A stretch of 6,666 nt of DNA from Rhodospirillaceae bacterium (GTDB lineage Bacteria > Pseudomonadota > Alphaproteobacteria > Micavibrionales > UBA2020): positions 1-6,666 of the forward strand of contig DQGU01000008.1 in NCBI GenBank assembly GCA_003524565.1, given 5' to 3'. Positions 1 through 5,707 of the stretch are shown here, piece after piece. The stretch's first letter is position 1, and the number at the start of each line of letters is the position of its first letter. The notes beneath the pieces are model-generated. The model did not search any database and was not told the origin of the DNA. It saw nothing but the letters and a program-made list of their open reading frames with translations. The translations under genes were made by a program, and so were the position numbers.

Positions 1-78
1 CGATGGGCGCCGCAGTCCCCCAGAAATCCACGGCTTTTTTCCGGTTTTGGCGAAAAAAGGTTTGAACAGGGGGGCTTT

Positions 79-684
79 ATGCTTATTCTCTCAGAACCCT
101 CCGATATCACGCGAAGTACAATGACAAGAACAAGAAAAATATCTGTTTTTTACCTGTTGGCTCTTTTTCTGCTGCTTCTGGCAGCGCCTGCCCTGAACGC
201 CCATGCGGAAACTTCCGGCGAAGACGCTGCCGAAGCCATCGCGACCGCAGACGGCGGCGCGGGGGCTGAAAGCCTGCCTGTGCCGCGTTTCGTGTCGCTG
301 GCGACGGGCGAGGTGAATTTGCGCACAGGGCCCGGCATGCGCTACCCCGTCAAGCTGGTCGTGCGCAAAAGCGGTCTGCCGGTCGAGGTGGTGCGTGAAT
401 TCGACGTCTGGCGTCAGGTGCGCGATATCGATGGCGACGATGGCTGGGTGCATAAAAGCATGCTGTCCGGCCGCCGCAGCGTGATTGTGAAGGCGCAGGT
501 GCAAACCCTGCTGCGCAAGCCGGAGAACAGCGCCAAGCCCGTCGCAAAGCTGGAGCCGGGCGTTGTCGCCCGCCTGCAAACCTGCAAGGACGGCTGGTGC
601 GAAATCAACGCGAGCGGCTATGACGGCTGGATTAAAAAAGAAACCATCTGGGGCGTATATCCCGATGAAGCGTTCAAGGAGTAA
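79..684 (+). CDS. Exported SH3-like domain protein (COG3807/SH3_4 type)
   Basis: Predicted periplasmic or envelope-associated protein with two bacterial SH3-like repeats. Counting from the ATG at 79, residues 16-43 form a signal peptide: basic TRTRK, a Leu-rich core (YLLALFLLLLAAPAL) and an AHA cleavage site. The first SH3-like unit is about residues 70-130, with the hallmark VNLRTGPGMRYPV and a closing DGWVHKSML. The second is about 138-195, with TCKDGWCEI and YDGWIKKETIWG; Cys169 and Cys174 flank a short turn. Such domains usually bind peptidoglycan or peptides, but no enzyme activity is visible and the target is unknown. Start choice is open: the ATG at 79 has AGGGGG four to five bases upstream, while the in-frame ATG at 121 (187 residues) gives a tighter signal peptide but a poor ribosome binding site. 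The frame is also open back to base 1 without an obvious start. Six bases separate it from the next gene. Confidence 0.85.
   Translation: MLILSEPSDITRSTMTRTRKISVFYLLALFLLLLAAPALNAHAETSGEDAAEAIATADGGAGAESLPVPRFVSLATGEVNLRTGPGMRYPVKLVVRKSGLPVEVVREFDVWRQVRDIDGDDGWVHKSMLSGRRSVIVKAQVQTLLRKPENSAKPVAKLEPGVVARLQTCKDGWCEINASGYDGWIKKETIWGVYPDEAFKE
676..681 (+). promoter_or_regulatory. Shine-Dalgarno that decides a TTG start
   Basis: AAGGAG lies nine bases before the TTG at 691 and inside the last codons of the SH3-domain gene. No ATG or GTG in the same frame is better placed, so this site selects TTG as the start. Its position inside the upstream gene suggests translational coupling between the two. 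Confidence 0.7.
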
Positions 685-690
685 TCTCTT

Positions 691-1638
691 TTGACCACCG
701 TGGATACGCAAGAAAAACTCAAAGAAGAAGCCAAGGCTATTCAGGCCAAGCTTGAAACCCTCATCAAGGAAGAGGATATCAAGCAGCGCATCGCGCGCAC
801 GGTTTGCATTTATGCCGGCATGATTACCGAGACGTTGCTTGAGTATGAAGAGCCCGATGTGGTGATGGAACAGGCGTTCCACCGCATCGCTGATTTGCTG
901 CGCGCGGAGCCTGCGGCGGGCGAAGATGACAGGGGGCTGATGCCGCTTGCGTATGACATCGACCACGATACCGAGCTTGGCCGTCATCTGGCGCGCGGTG
1001 TGGCGAAGAAGCTGCCCAAGGGGCTCGATGACGTACATGAAATTGCCATCGCCCTTATCATCAAGGACTTTCCGGTTTGGGAAGAGCAGGGTTATGGCCG
1101 CGATGAAACCCTGCGCCTTTTGATTGAAACCGTCATCATGGCCTTGACGTTTGAAATGGCAACGCAGGATTTTTGCGATTTGCTGATTGAAGAATTCATC
1201 GCCGACGGTCACAGCCCCGCCGAAGGCATCGTCGCGATTGCGGCCGCTGCCGGCTATTACATGACCGCCGCCGATATGAAGATGGCGCTGCCAGAAGATG
1301 CGGAGCTGCAAATCACGAATGTCATGGTGCGGGAATCCTTGCGCCATGAAACGCCGGGCATCAAAAACTGGAAAACGCTGGCAGCGGCGAATGACGCCGA
1401 AAACCACGATATTCCAGAATATTTGGGCAAGCTGCGCCCGCAGGTAGAGGAGTTTTTCGAGCTTATCGGGCTTGAAAACCCGCTTGGCCGTGCGGTTGCG
1501 GTGGCCAAGGCCGTGGGCCGGATGGTTGCCGTAATCACTGTCGAAGATGTTGGACAGATACACCCAAGTATTGCAAAATCGCTGGCGAAAACCGGCATGA
1601 TTCTGGGCGCACGCCACAGAGACGAGGCTCCGGCATAA
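691..1638 (+). CDS. Uncharacterised acidic helical protein, 315 aa
   Basis: I do not recognise a family. The product has no signal peptide and no membrane segment, so it should be cytoplasmic. It is rich in Glu, Asp, Ala and Leu and looks all-helical. Residues 7-35 are a charged amphipathic stretch that could be a short coiled coil. A middle region (about 110-170) has alternating hydrophobic and acidic residues, including a DETLRLLIETVIMALTFEM run. Residues 175-195 are Ala/Gly-rich ending in GYYMTAADM. A C-terminal segment (about 245-305) contains EEFFELIGLENPLGRA and a VAVAKAVGRMVAVITVEDVG stretch. Codon use resembles the flanking genes, with no sign of transfer. The start is TTG at 691, supported by AAGGAG nine bases upstream. 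It lies between the SH3-domain gene (6-base gap) and fabA (56-base gap), so it is probably co-transcribed with the fatty-acid genes, but that does not establish a role in lipid metabolism. Confidence 0.8.
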   Translation: MTTVDTQEKLKEEAKAIQAKLETLIKEEDIKQRIARTVCIYAGMITETLLEYEEPDVVMEQAFHRIADLLRAEPAAGEDDRGLMPLAYDIDHDTELGRHLARGVAKKLPKGLDDVHEIAIALIIKDFPVWEEQGYGRDETLRLLIETVIMALTFEMATQDFCDLLIEEFIADGHSPAEGIVAIAAAAGYYMTAADMKMALPEDAELQITNVMVRESLRHETPGIKNWKTLAAANDAENHDIPEYLGKLRPQVEEFFELIGLENPLGRAVAVAKAVGRMVAVITVEDVGQIHPSIAKSLAKTGMILGARHRDEAPA

Positions 1639-1655
1639 GCCGCGGGCACGCAGAG

Positions 1656-1687
1656 TTCCGGTGAGACAACCCCGAAACCGGAGAGAC
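1656..1687 (+). promoter_or_regulatory. Hairpin and imperfect direct repeat over the fabA ribosome binding site
   Basis: TCCGGT at 1657-1662 pairs with ACCGGA at 1677-1682, a 6-bp stem with a 14-base loop and a possible extra G-U pair. The right arm covers the first half of the fabA Shine-Dalgarno GGAGAG (1680-1685), which sits nine bases before the ATG at 1695. The same stretch is a direct repeat: CCGGTGAGAC (1658-1667) and CCGGAGAGAC (1678-1687), nine of ten matching, exactly 20 bases apart. The pairing is seen in the sequence; a regulatory effect is inference and the stem is modest. Confidence 0.4.
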
Positions 1688-1694
1688 GTTTTTA

Positions 1695-2252
1695 ATGCAA
1701 AACACACAACGGCAAGTCGCGGAAGACAAGATGACCCATCAGCAAAAATCCAGCTATACCTATGACGATTTGATTGCCTGCGCGAAGGGCACGCTCTTCG
1801 GTCCCGGCAACGCCAAGCTGCCGCTGCCGCCGATGCTGATGTTCGACCGTATCACGCATGTCTCGCTCGAAGGCGGTGCACATGGCAAGGGTGAACTGGT
1901 TGCCGAATTCGACATCAAACCCGACCTGTGGTTCTTCCAGTGCCATTTCGAAGGCGACCCCGTTATGCCGGGCTGCCTCGGCCTTGACGCTGTGTGGCAG
2001 CTTTTGGGCTTTTACCTCGGCTGGACGGGCGCACCCGGTTCGGGCCGTGCGCTCGGCGTTGGCGAAGTGAAATTCACCGGTCAGGTTCTGCCCGAAGCCA
2101 AAAAAGTCACCTATCGCCTGAACATCAAGCGCGTGATTAACCGCAAGCTCGTCCTCGGCATCGCCGACGGTATCGTCGAGGTTGACGGCAAGGTTATCTA
2201 CGAAACGACCGACCTGAAAGTCGGCCTGTTCGAAAACCCGCGCTCGCTTTAA
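1695..2252 (+). CDS. fabA: FabA, 3-hydroxydecanoyl-ACP dehydratase/isomerase
   Basis: Cytoplasmic fatty-acid synthesis enzyme. It dehydrates 3-hydroxydecanoyl-ACP to trans-2-decenoyl-ACP and isomerises it to cis-3-decenoyl-ACP, the branch point to unsaturated fatty acids. The protein is a single hot-dog fold of 185 residues (E. coli FabA is 172). Catalytic His84 lies in LWFFQCHFEGDPVMPG and Asp98 in CLGLDAVWQLLGFYLGW, with the same 14-residue spacing as His70 and Asp84 in E. coli. RALGVGEVKFTGQVLP and the ending DLKVGLF are also near-identical to the family, which separates it from FabZ. The start is ATG at 1695, with GGAGAG nine bases upstream. The in-frame ATG at 1731 would give 173 residues, closer to the family length, so the first 12 residues are uncertain. 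It is followed by fabB and fabI; FabA and FabB must act together for cis-unsaturated chains. Confidence 0.97.
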   Translation: MQNTQRQVAEDKMTHQQKSSYTYDDLIACAKGTLFGPGNAKLPLPPMLMFDRITHVSLEGGAHGKGELVAEFDIKPDLWFFQCHFEGDPVMPGCLGLDAVWQLLGFYLGWTGAPGSGRALGVGEVKFTGQVLPEAKKVTYRLNIKRVINRKLVLGIADGIVEVDGKVIYETTDLKVGLFENPRSL

Positions 2253-2275
2253 TTTCCTGCGCCCATCCGCGCTGA

Positions 2276-2308
2276 ACCGATGCCGCTGGGTCTCCCCGCG
2301 GCATTGGT
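2276..2308 (+). other. Strong hairpin between fabA and fabB
   Basis: ACCGATGCCGC (2276-2286) pairs with GCGGCATTGGT (2298-2308): eleven pairs including one G-U. Inside the loop GGG (2288-2290) can pair with CCC (2294-2296), leaving a TCT loop. No T run follows, so it does not look like a complete intrinsic terminator. It lies 23 bases after the fabA stop and 53 bases before the fabB start. Possible roles are mRNA 3'-end stabilisation, a processing site or partial attenuation; these are inference. Confidence 0.55.
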
Positions 2309-2361
2309 GTTAGAAGGGGCGGATTTCGCGCCATCCTTACCGCACAGAAAAGAGGTCTGTC

Positions 2362-3582
2362 ATGAGTTTGAGAAGAGTGGTTGTCACCGGTCTTGGCATT
2401 GTTTCCTGCATCGGCAACGATCAGGACACCGTCACGCAATCGTTGAAAGACGGCAAATCCGGTATCGTCTTTTCGCCGAAATATGCGGAAATGGGTTTCC
2501 GTAGCCACGTCGAAGGCCGCCCGAACATCAACCTTGAAGAAGCCATCGACCGCAAGCTGCTGCGTTTCATGGGCGAAGGCGCTGCCTATAACTACATCGC
2601 CATGCAACAAGCGATAGCGGACTCCGGGCTTGAGCAAAAAGACGTATCGAACGAACGCAGCGGCCTTATCATGGGCTCCGGCGGTCCTTCGACCAAAAAC
2701 CTGCTCGAAGCTTTCGACGTCAGCCGCGAAAAAGGGCCGAAGCGCATCGGGCCTTATATGGTCACGCGCTGCATGTCCTCCACCAACTCGGCTTGCCTTG
2801 CAACGCCGTTTGAAATCAAGGGCGTGAATTATTCCATCACCTCTGCTTGCGCAACGTCGGCGCATTGCATCGGCAACGGTGCGGAGCTTATCCAGTGGGG
2901 CAAGCAGGACATCGTGTTTGCGGGCGGCGGCGAGGAACTGGACTGGTCGCTGACCGTGCTGTTCGACGCCATGGGCGCGCTGTCGTCCAAATACAACGAT
3001 AACCCGACCAAGGCTTCGCGCGCCTATGACGCGAACCGCGACGGTTTCGTGATTGGCGGCGGCGGCGGCGTTCTTGTTTTGGAAGAATACGAGCATGCCA
3101 AAGCGCGCGGCGCGAAGATTTACGCAGAGCTGACGGGCTACGGCGCGACGTCGGACGGCTACGACATGGTCGCCCCGTCGGGTGAAGGTGCTGTGCGCTG
3201 CATGAAGCAGACGATTGCCACCATGAAAGGCCCGATTGACTACATCAACACGCACGGCACATCGACCCCCGTCGGCGACGGGCAGGAATTGAAGGCCATC
3301 AAGGAAGTCTTCGGCGATAAAATGCCGGCTTTCAGCTCGACCAAGTCGCTGACCGGCCACTCCCTCGGTGCGACGGGCGTGCAGGAAGCGATTTACACGC
3401 TTTTGATGATGAAACACGGTTTCATCTGCGCGTCTGCCAACGTGGAAACGCCGGATGCGGAAGCCGAAGGCATGCCGCTGGTGCGCACCCGTCAGGACGG
3501 CGTGAACATCCAGCACGCGATTTCCAACAGTTTCGGCTTCGGCGGCACCAACTGCACGCTCGGCTTCTCCAAAATCAGCTGA
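2362..3582 (+). CDS. fabB: FabB, 3-oxoacyl-ACP synthase I
   Basis: Condensing enzyme of fatty-acid elongation. It joins malonyl-ACP to acyl-ACP with loss of CO2 and is the synthase that extends the cis-3-decenoyl-ACP made by FabA. The thiolase-fold protein is 406 residues, the same length as E. coli FabB, and its key residues fall at the same numbers: nucleophile Cys163 in ITSACATSAHCIGNG, His298 in NTHGTSTPVGD, Lys328 in SSTKSLTGH and His333. The glycine-rich DGFVIGGGGGVLVLEEYEHAKARGA block and C-terminal NSFGFGGTN are also typical. GEELDW and direct adjacency to fabA favour FabB over FabF. The start is ATG at 2362, with AGAGGT six bases upstream. A 23-base A-rich gap leads to fabI. Confidence 0.97.
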   Translation: MSLRRVVVTGLGIVSCIGNDQDTVTQSLKDGKSGIVFSPKYAEMGFRSHVEGRPNINLEEAIDRKLLRFMGEGAAYNYIAMQQAIADSGLEQKDVSNERSGLIMGSGGPSTKNLLEAFDVSREKGPKRIGPYMVTRCMSSTNSACLATPFEIKGVNYSITSACATSAHCIGNGAELIQWGKQDIVFAGGGEELDWSLTVLFDAMGALSSKYNDNPTKASRAYDANRDGFVIGGGGGVLVLEEYEHAKARGAKIYAELTGYGATSDGYDMVAPSGEGAVRCMKQTIATMKGPIDYINTHGTSTPVGDGQELKAIKEVFGDKMPAFSSTKSLTGHSLGATGVQEAIYTLLMMKHGFICASANVETPDAEAEGMPLVRTRQDGVNIQHAISNSFGFGGTNCTLGFSKIS

Positions 3583-3605
3583 TTTAAAAAAGAAAGAACA
3601 AAAAA

Positions 3606-4427
3606 ATGACAGGCAAACTGATGCAGGGCAAGCGCGGGCTGGTGATGGGCGTGGCAAACGACCATTCCATCGCCTGGGGCATTGCCAAAACCCTGCATGA
3701 ACACGGCGCTGAGATGGCGTTCACCTATCAGGACGAGCCGTTTGGCAAACGCGTGCGCCCGTTGGCCGACAGCATTGGCGCGAAACACGTCGTGCAGTGC
3801 GACGCGTCGAGCGAGGAAAGCCTCGACAACCTTTTCGCCTACCTGAAAAAGGAATGGGGCAGCATCGATTTCGTTGTGCATGCCATCGCGTTTTCGGACA
3901 AGAACGAGCTGAAGGGCGCGTATGTCGATACGACCCTTGGCAACTTCCTGACGTCGATGCATGTGTCTTGCTATTCCTTCACCTCCGTCGCGCGCCGCGC
4001 GAAGGATATGATGCCGAACGGCGGCAGCATGATTACGCTGTCTTATCTCGGCTCCGAACGCGTCATGCCGAACTATAACGTCATGGGCGTGGCCAAGGCC
4101 GCGCTTGAAGCGTCCGTGCGCTATCTTGCCGCCGACCTCGGCCCGCAGGGTATCCGTGTGAACTCAATCTCCGCAGGCCCCATGCGTACGCTCGCGGGCG
4201 CCGTCATTGGCAATGCGCGCCATACCTTCAAATTCACGACGCAGGCATCGCCGCTGCAGCGCCCCGTGACGCTGGAGGAACTGGGCAATACCGGCCTTTA
4301 TTTCCTGTCCGACCTGTCGTCCGCCGTTACCGGTGAAAACCACTACGTCGATTGCGGTTTCAACATCATCGCCATGCCGCGCAAGGAAACGATTGACGAA
4401 ATCGCCGGCGGCAACGGCGGGGAGTAA
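3606..4427 (+). CDS. fabI: FabI, enoyl-ACP reductase (NADH)
   Basis: Short-chain dehydrogenase family enzyme of 273 residues (E. coli FabI is 262). It reduces trans-2-enoyl-ACP to acyl-ACP, the last step of each elongation cycle. The N-terminal nucleotide-binding motif is GVANDHSIAWGIA (15-27). Catalytic Tyr157 and Lys164 sit in SYLGSERVMPNYNVMGVAKA with the FabI-type Tyr-X6-Lys spacing, and Tyr147 matches E. coli Tyr146. Later landmarks are RVNSISAGPMRTLA and DLSSAVTGENHYVDCGF. The residue aligned with E. coli Gly93, a triclosan and diazaborine contact, is Ala95 (HAIAFSD). The C-terminal tail is Gly-rich (GGNGGE), and its codons contain the Shine-Dalgarno of the next gene. The start is ATG at 3606. 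The leader is nearly all A with only a weak AGAAAG-like site, so the start is less well marked than in its neighbours; Met6 is a less likely alternative. Confidence 0.96.
   Translation: MTGKLMQGKRGLVMGVANDHSIAWGIAKTLHEHGAEMAFTYQDEPFGKRVRPLADSIGAKHVVQCDASSEESLDNLFAYLKKEWGSIDFVVHAIAFSDKNELKGAYVDTTLGNFLTSMHVSCYSFTSVARRAKDMMPNGGSMITLSYLGSERVMPNYNVMGVAKAALEASVRYLAADLGPQGIRVNSISAGPMRTLAGAVIGNARHTFKFTTQASPLQRPVTLEELGNTGLYFLSDLSSAVTGENHYVDCGFNIIAMPRKETIDEIAGGNGGE
4419..4424 (+). promoter_or_regulatory. Shine-Dalgarno inside the end of fabI
   Basis: GGGGAG overlaps the last two sense codons of fabI and lies eight bases before the ATG at 4433. With only five bases between the fabI stop and the next start, translation of the YciI-family gene is probably coupled to fabI. 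Confidence 0.6.
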
Positions 4428-4432
4428 GCTCT

Positions 4433-4729
4433 ATGCCCTATATCATCACCGCACATGATTTTCCGAACGCGCTGGATAAGCGCATGGCGGCGCGTCAGGC
4501 GCATCTGGATGCGCTGGCGGGCATGAAGGCGGAGGGCAAGGTGCTTTATGCCGCCGCGCTGCTGAATGACAACGGTGACATGGCAGGCTCCATGCTTGTT
4601 GTCGATTTGCCGGATACGGCGGCGATTGACGCATGGCTGGAAACCGAGCCCTATATCCTGCAAGGCGTATGGGATAAAGCCCGCATCAGCATCCAGCCCT
4701 GCCGTCCGGCACCGTCCGCGCCGAAGTAA
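4433..4729 (+). CDS. YciI-family protein
   Basis: Small (98-residue) cytoplasmic protein of the YciI family (ferredoxin-like alpha+beta fold, usually dimeric). It follows the E. coli YciI pattern: MPYIITAHDFPNALDKRMAARQ at the N-terminus, then the conserved AHLDAL with His24, a MKAEGKVLYAAAL strand, GSMLVVDLPDTAAIDAWL, and DPY-like EPYILQGVWDKARISIQP. The biochemical role of the family is poorly defined; the conserved His and Asp have led to suggestions of an enzymatic function, so no activity is assigned here. It is the last gene of the + strand run. Five bases separate it from fabI, and terminators follow directly. The Pro/Ala-rich end (CRPAPSAPK) lies outside the conserved core. Confidence 0.9.
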   Translation: MPYIITAHDFPNALDKRMAARQAHLDALAGMKAEGKVLYAAALLNDNGDMAGSMLVVDLPDTAAIDAWLETEPYILQGVWDKARISIQPCRPAPSAPK

Positions 4730-4730
4730 A

Positions 4731-4773
4731 TAAAAACCGTCATGCCGATGAAAATCGGCATCCATGGTTTTTA
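4731..4773 (+). terminator. Candidate terminator formed by the repeat and its flank
   Basis: ATGCCGAT (4742-4749) and ATCGGCAT (4754-4761) form an 8-bp stem with a GAAA loop. TAAAAACC (4731-4738) and GGTTTTTA (4766-4773) can extend it as an outer 8-bp helix. The TTTTT at 4768-4772 could alternatively act as the U-run of a terminator two bases after the yciI-like stop codon. Confidence 0.45.
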
Positions 4774-4800
4774 CTGGATACCGGCCTGCGCCGGTATGAC
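4739..4800. repeat. 62-bp palindromic repeat element (GTCAT...ATGAC)
   Basis: The element begins GTCAT (4739-4743) and ends ATGAC (4796-4800), perfect 5-bp inverted ends that extend to eight of nine bases. It holds two mirrored hairpins with 4-base loops: ATGCCGAT/ATCGGCAT (4742-4761) and ATACCGGC/GCCGGTAT (4778-4797). A TGGAT-type linker lies before the second. The layout matches the short intergenic palindromic repeats with GTCAT ends and a CTGGAT core that are abundant in many alphaproteobacterial genomes. Only one copy is present in the window, so its repeated nature is inferred from the pattern. It has no coding capacity. Confidence 0.65.
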
Positions 4801-4821
4801 CGAACAAACGGACAAGCCAAC

Positions 4822-4854
4822 AAAAAACCCCCGCAAAATTTTGCGGGGGCTTTT
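4822..4854. terminator. Bidirectional rho-independent terminator
   Basis: A perfect 22-base palindrome at 4828-4849 (CCCCCGCAAAA and its complement) has six A before it and TTTT after it. On the - strand the A run becomes six T, giving a strong terminator for the superoxide dismutase gene, which stops at 4874. On the + strand it backs up termination of the fab/yciI-like run. Its place between converging genes fits this role. Confidence 0.9.
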
Positions 4855-4873
4855 GTTTGCGCGTGCCTAGGGT

Positions 4874-5569
4874 TTATTTCTTGGCAGCTGCGTAGATTTC
4901 GGAGACTTTCGTCCAGTTGACGACCGTCCACCACGCTTTCAGGTAATCCGCGCGGCGGTTCTGGTAGTTGAGGTAATAGGCATGTTCCCACACGTCGTTG
5001 CCGAGGATGGGCGTGCCTTTGACTTCGGCCACGTCCATCAGCGGGTTGTCCTGGTTGGGGGTGGAGGTGACGACGAGTTTGCCGTCAGCCGTCAGCACAA
5101 GCCATGCCCAGCCGGAGCCGAAGCGGCCAACGCCTGCTTTTTCGAATTCTTCCTTGAATTTATCGAGCGAGCCGAAAGTTTCGGTCAGCGCCTTTTCCAG
5201 CTCGGCCGACGGTTTGCCGGATTGCGCGGCGGGCGCCATCAGCTGCCAGAAGAAAGTGTGGTTCCAATGGCCGCCGCCGTTGTTGCGTACCGCGCCGTTG
5301 TATTTGGAAATGTTCGCCACGATGTCTTCGAGCGATTTGCCGGCGAGTTCGGGCGTGGCTTCGATTTGTTTGTTCAGGTTATCGACATAAGCCTTGTGGT
5401 GTTTGCCGTGGTGGGTTTCCATCGTCTTGGTGTCGATGACGGGCTCCAGCGCGTCGTAGCCATAGGGCAGGGCGGGCAGGTCGAAACCGCCGCCGGCTTT
5501 TTGTTCTGCGGCCAGCGCGGGCATGGCGACCATGCAAATGAAAAGCGTTGCGAAAATAACTGATGTCAT
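4874..5569 (-). CDS. sodA: Exported Fe/Mn superoxide dismutase, Mn-type residues
   Basis: It converts superoxide to hydrogen peroxide and oxygen. The 231-residue protein has an N-terminal hydrophobic signal (about residues 4-20) with a PALAA cleavage region, so the mature enzyme (about 210 residues) should be periplasmic. The N domain begins LPALPYGYDALEPVID. Metal ligands are His53 (THHGKHH), His104 (HWNHTFFW), Asp192 and His196 (DVWEHAYYLNYQNRR); Tyr61 matches the active-site Tyr34. Gly100 stands where Fe enzymes carry Gln69, and Gln173 (PNQDNPL) matches Gln146 of Mn enzymes, so I read it as Mn-type or cambialistic. The symbol is given on this basis only. The start is ATG at 5569, with AAGGA (5579-5583) nine bases upstream. 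The signal lacks a Lys or Arg in its n-region, which is unusual. It is transcribed toward the fab genes and ends at a shared terminator. Confidence 0.95.
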   Translation of the reverse strand: MTSVIFATLFICMVAMPALAAEQKAGGGFDLPALPYGYDALEPVIDTKTMETHHGKHHKAYVDNLNKQIEATPELAGKSLEDIVANISKYNGAVRNNGGGHWNHTFFWQLMAPAAQSGKPSAELEKALTETFGSLDKFKEEFEKAGVGRFGSGWAWLVLTADGKLVVTSTPNQDNPLMDVAEVKGTPILGNDVWEHAYYLNYQNRRADYLKAWWTVVNWTKVSEIYAAAKK

Positions 5570-5578
5570 TTTTTTTCA

Positions 5579-5583
5579 TCCTT
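5579..5583 (-). promoter_or_regulatory. Shine-Dalgarno of the superoxide dismutase gene, next to an out-of-frame ATG
   Basis: AAGGA on the - strand is nine bases from the ATG at 5569. Its last A is also the first base of another ATG (5577-5579), which lies in a different frame and is followed by eight A. The spacing supports the ATG at 5569 as the true start. Confidence 0.6.
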
Positions 5584-5605
5584 ATTTTGTTCAATCGGGA
5601 ATTGT

Positions 5606-5623
5606 TGCGCGCAGAGTATAACA
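5606..5623 (-). promoter_or_regulatory. Candidate extended -10 promoter of the superoxide dismutase gene
   Basis: Read on the - strand, TGTTATACT contains a TATACT -10 box (5615-5620) with the TG extension (5622-5623). No good -35 is seen; TGGCAC at a 16-base spacing is the nearest. Transcription would begin near 5608, giving a leader of about 39 bases. An 8-bp palindrome, TGCGCGCA (5606-5613), lies at the expected start and could be an operator or chance. Confidence 0.45.
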
Positions 5624-5707
5624 CCCCTGCAAGGCTGTGCCATAGCAGATAGCGCCCGCGGCGTTTAAATCAAGGCGTGAATCCGTAAACTAACGATGGG
5701 GGCTGTA

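Noticed and set aside
34..59. Inverted repeat of T6 and A6 around 35-58 upstream of the first gene
   Set aside because: The stem is only A-T pairs with a 12-base loop and no adjoining U-run; too weak to call a terminator or operator.
62..88. Possible promoter TTGAAC with TTATTC for the first gene
   Set aside because: The 15-base spacing is short and the -10 match poor; it would also require the start at 121 rather than 79. Not enough to list.
91..1707. A 538-codon open frame on the - strand
   Set aside because: It lies opposite the SH3-domain gene and the 691-1638 gene, and its translation is His/Arg-rich with no domain pattern, typical of the complement of GC-biased coding DNA.
2194..3657. 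A 487-codon open frame on the - strand
   Set aside because: It is antisense to fabB, whose catalytic residues are all in place; the antisense product is Arg/His/Ala-rich and resembles nothing.
4982..5563. A 193-codon open frame on the + strand
   Set aside because: It is antisense to the superoxide dismutase, whose metal ligands are all conserved.
5651..5669. CGCC-CGC-GGCG small stem followed by TTT in the gap after the PuuD-like gene
   Set aside because: A 4-bp stem with three T, oriented for the + strand where no gene ends, is likely chance in GC-rich DNA.
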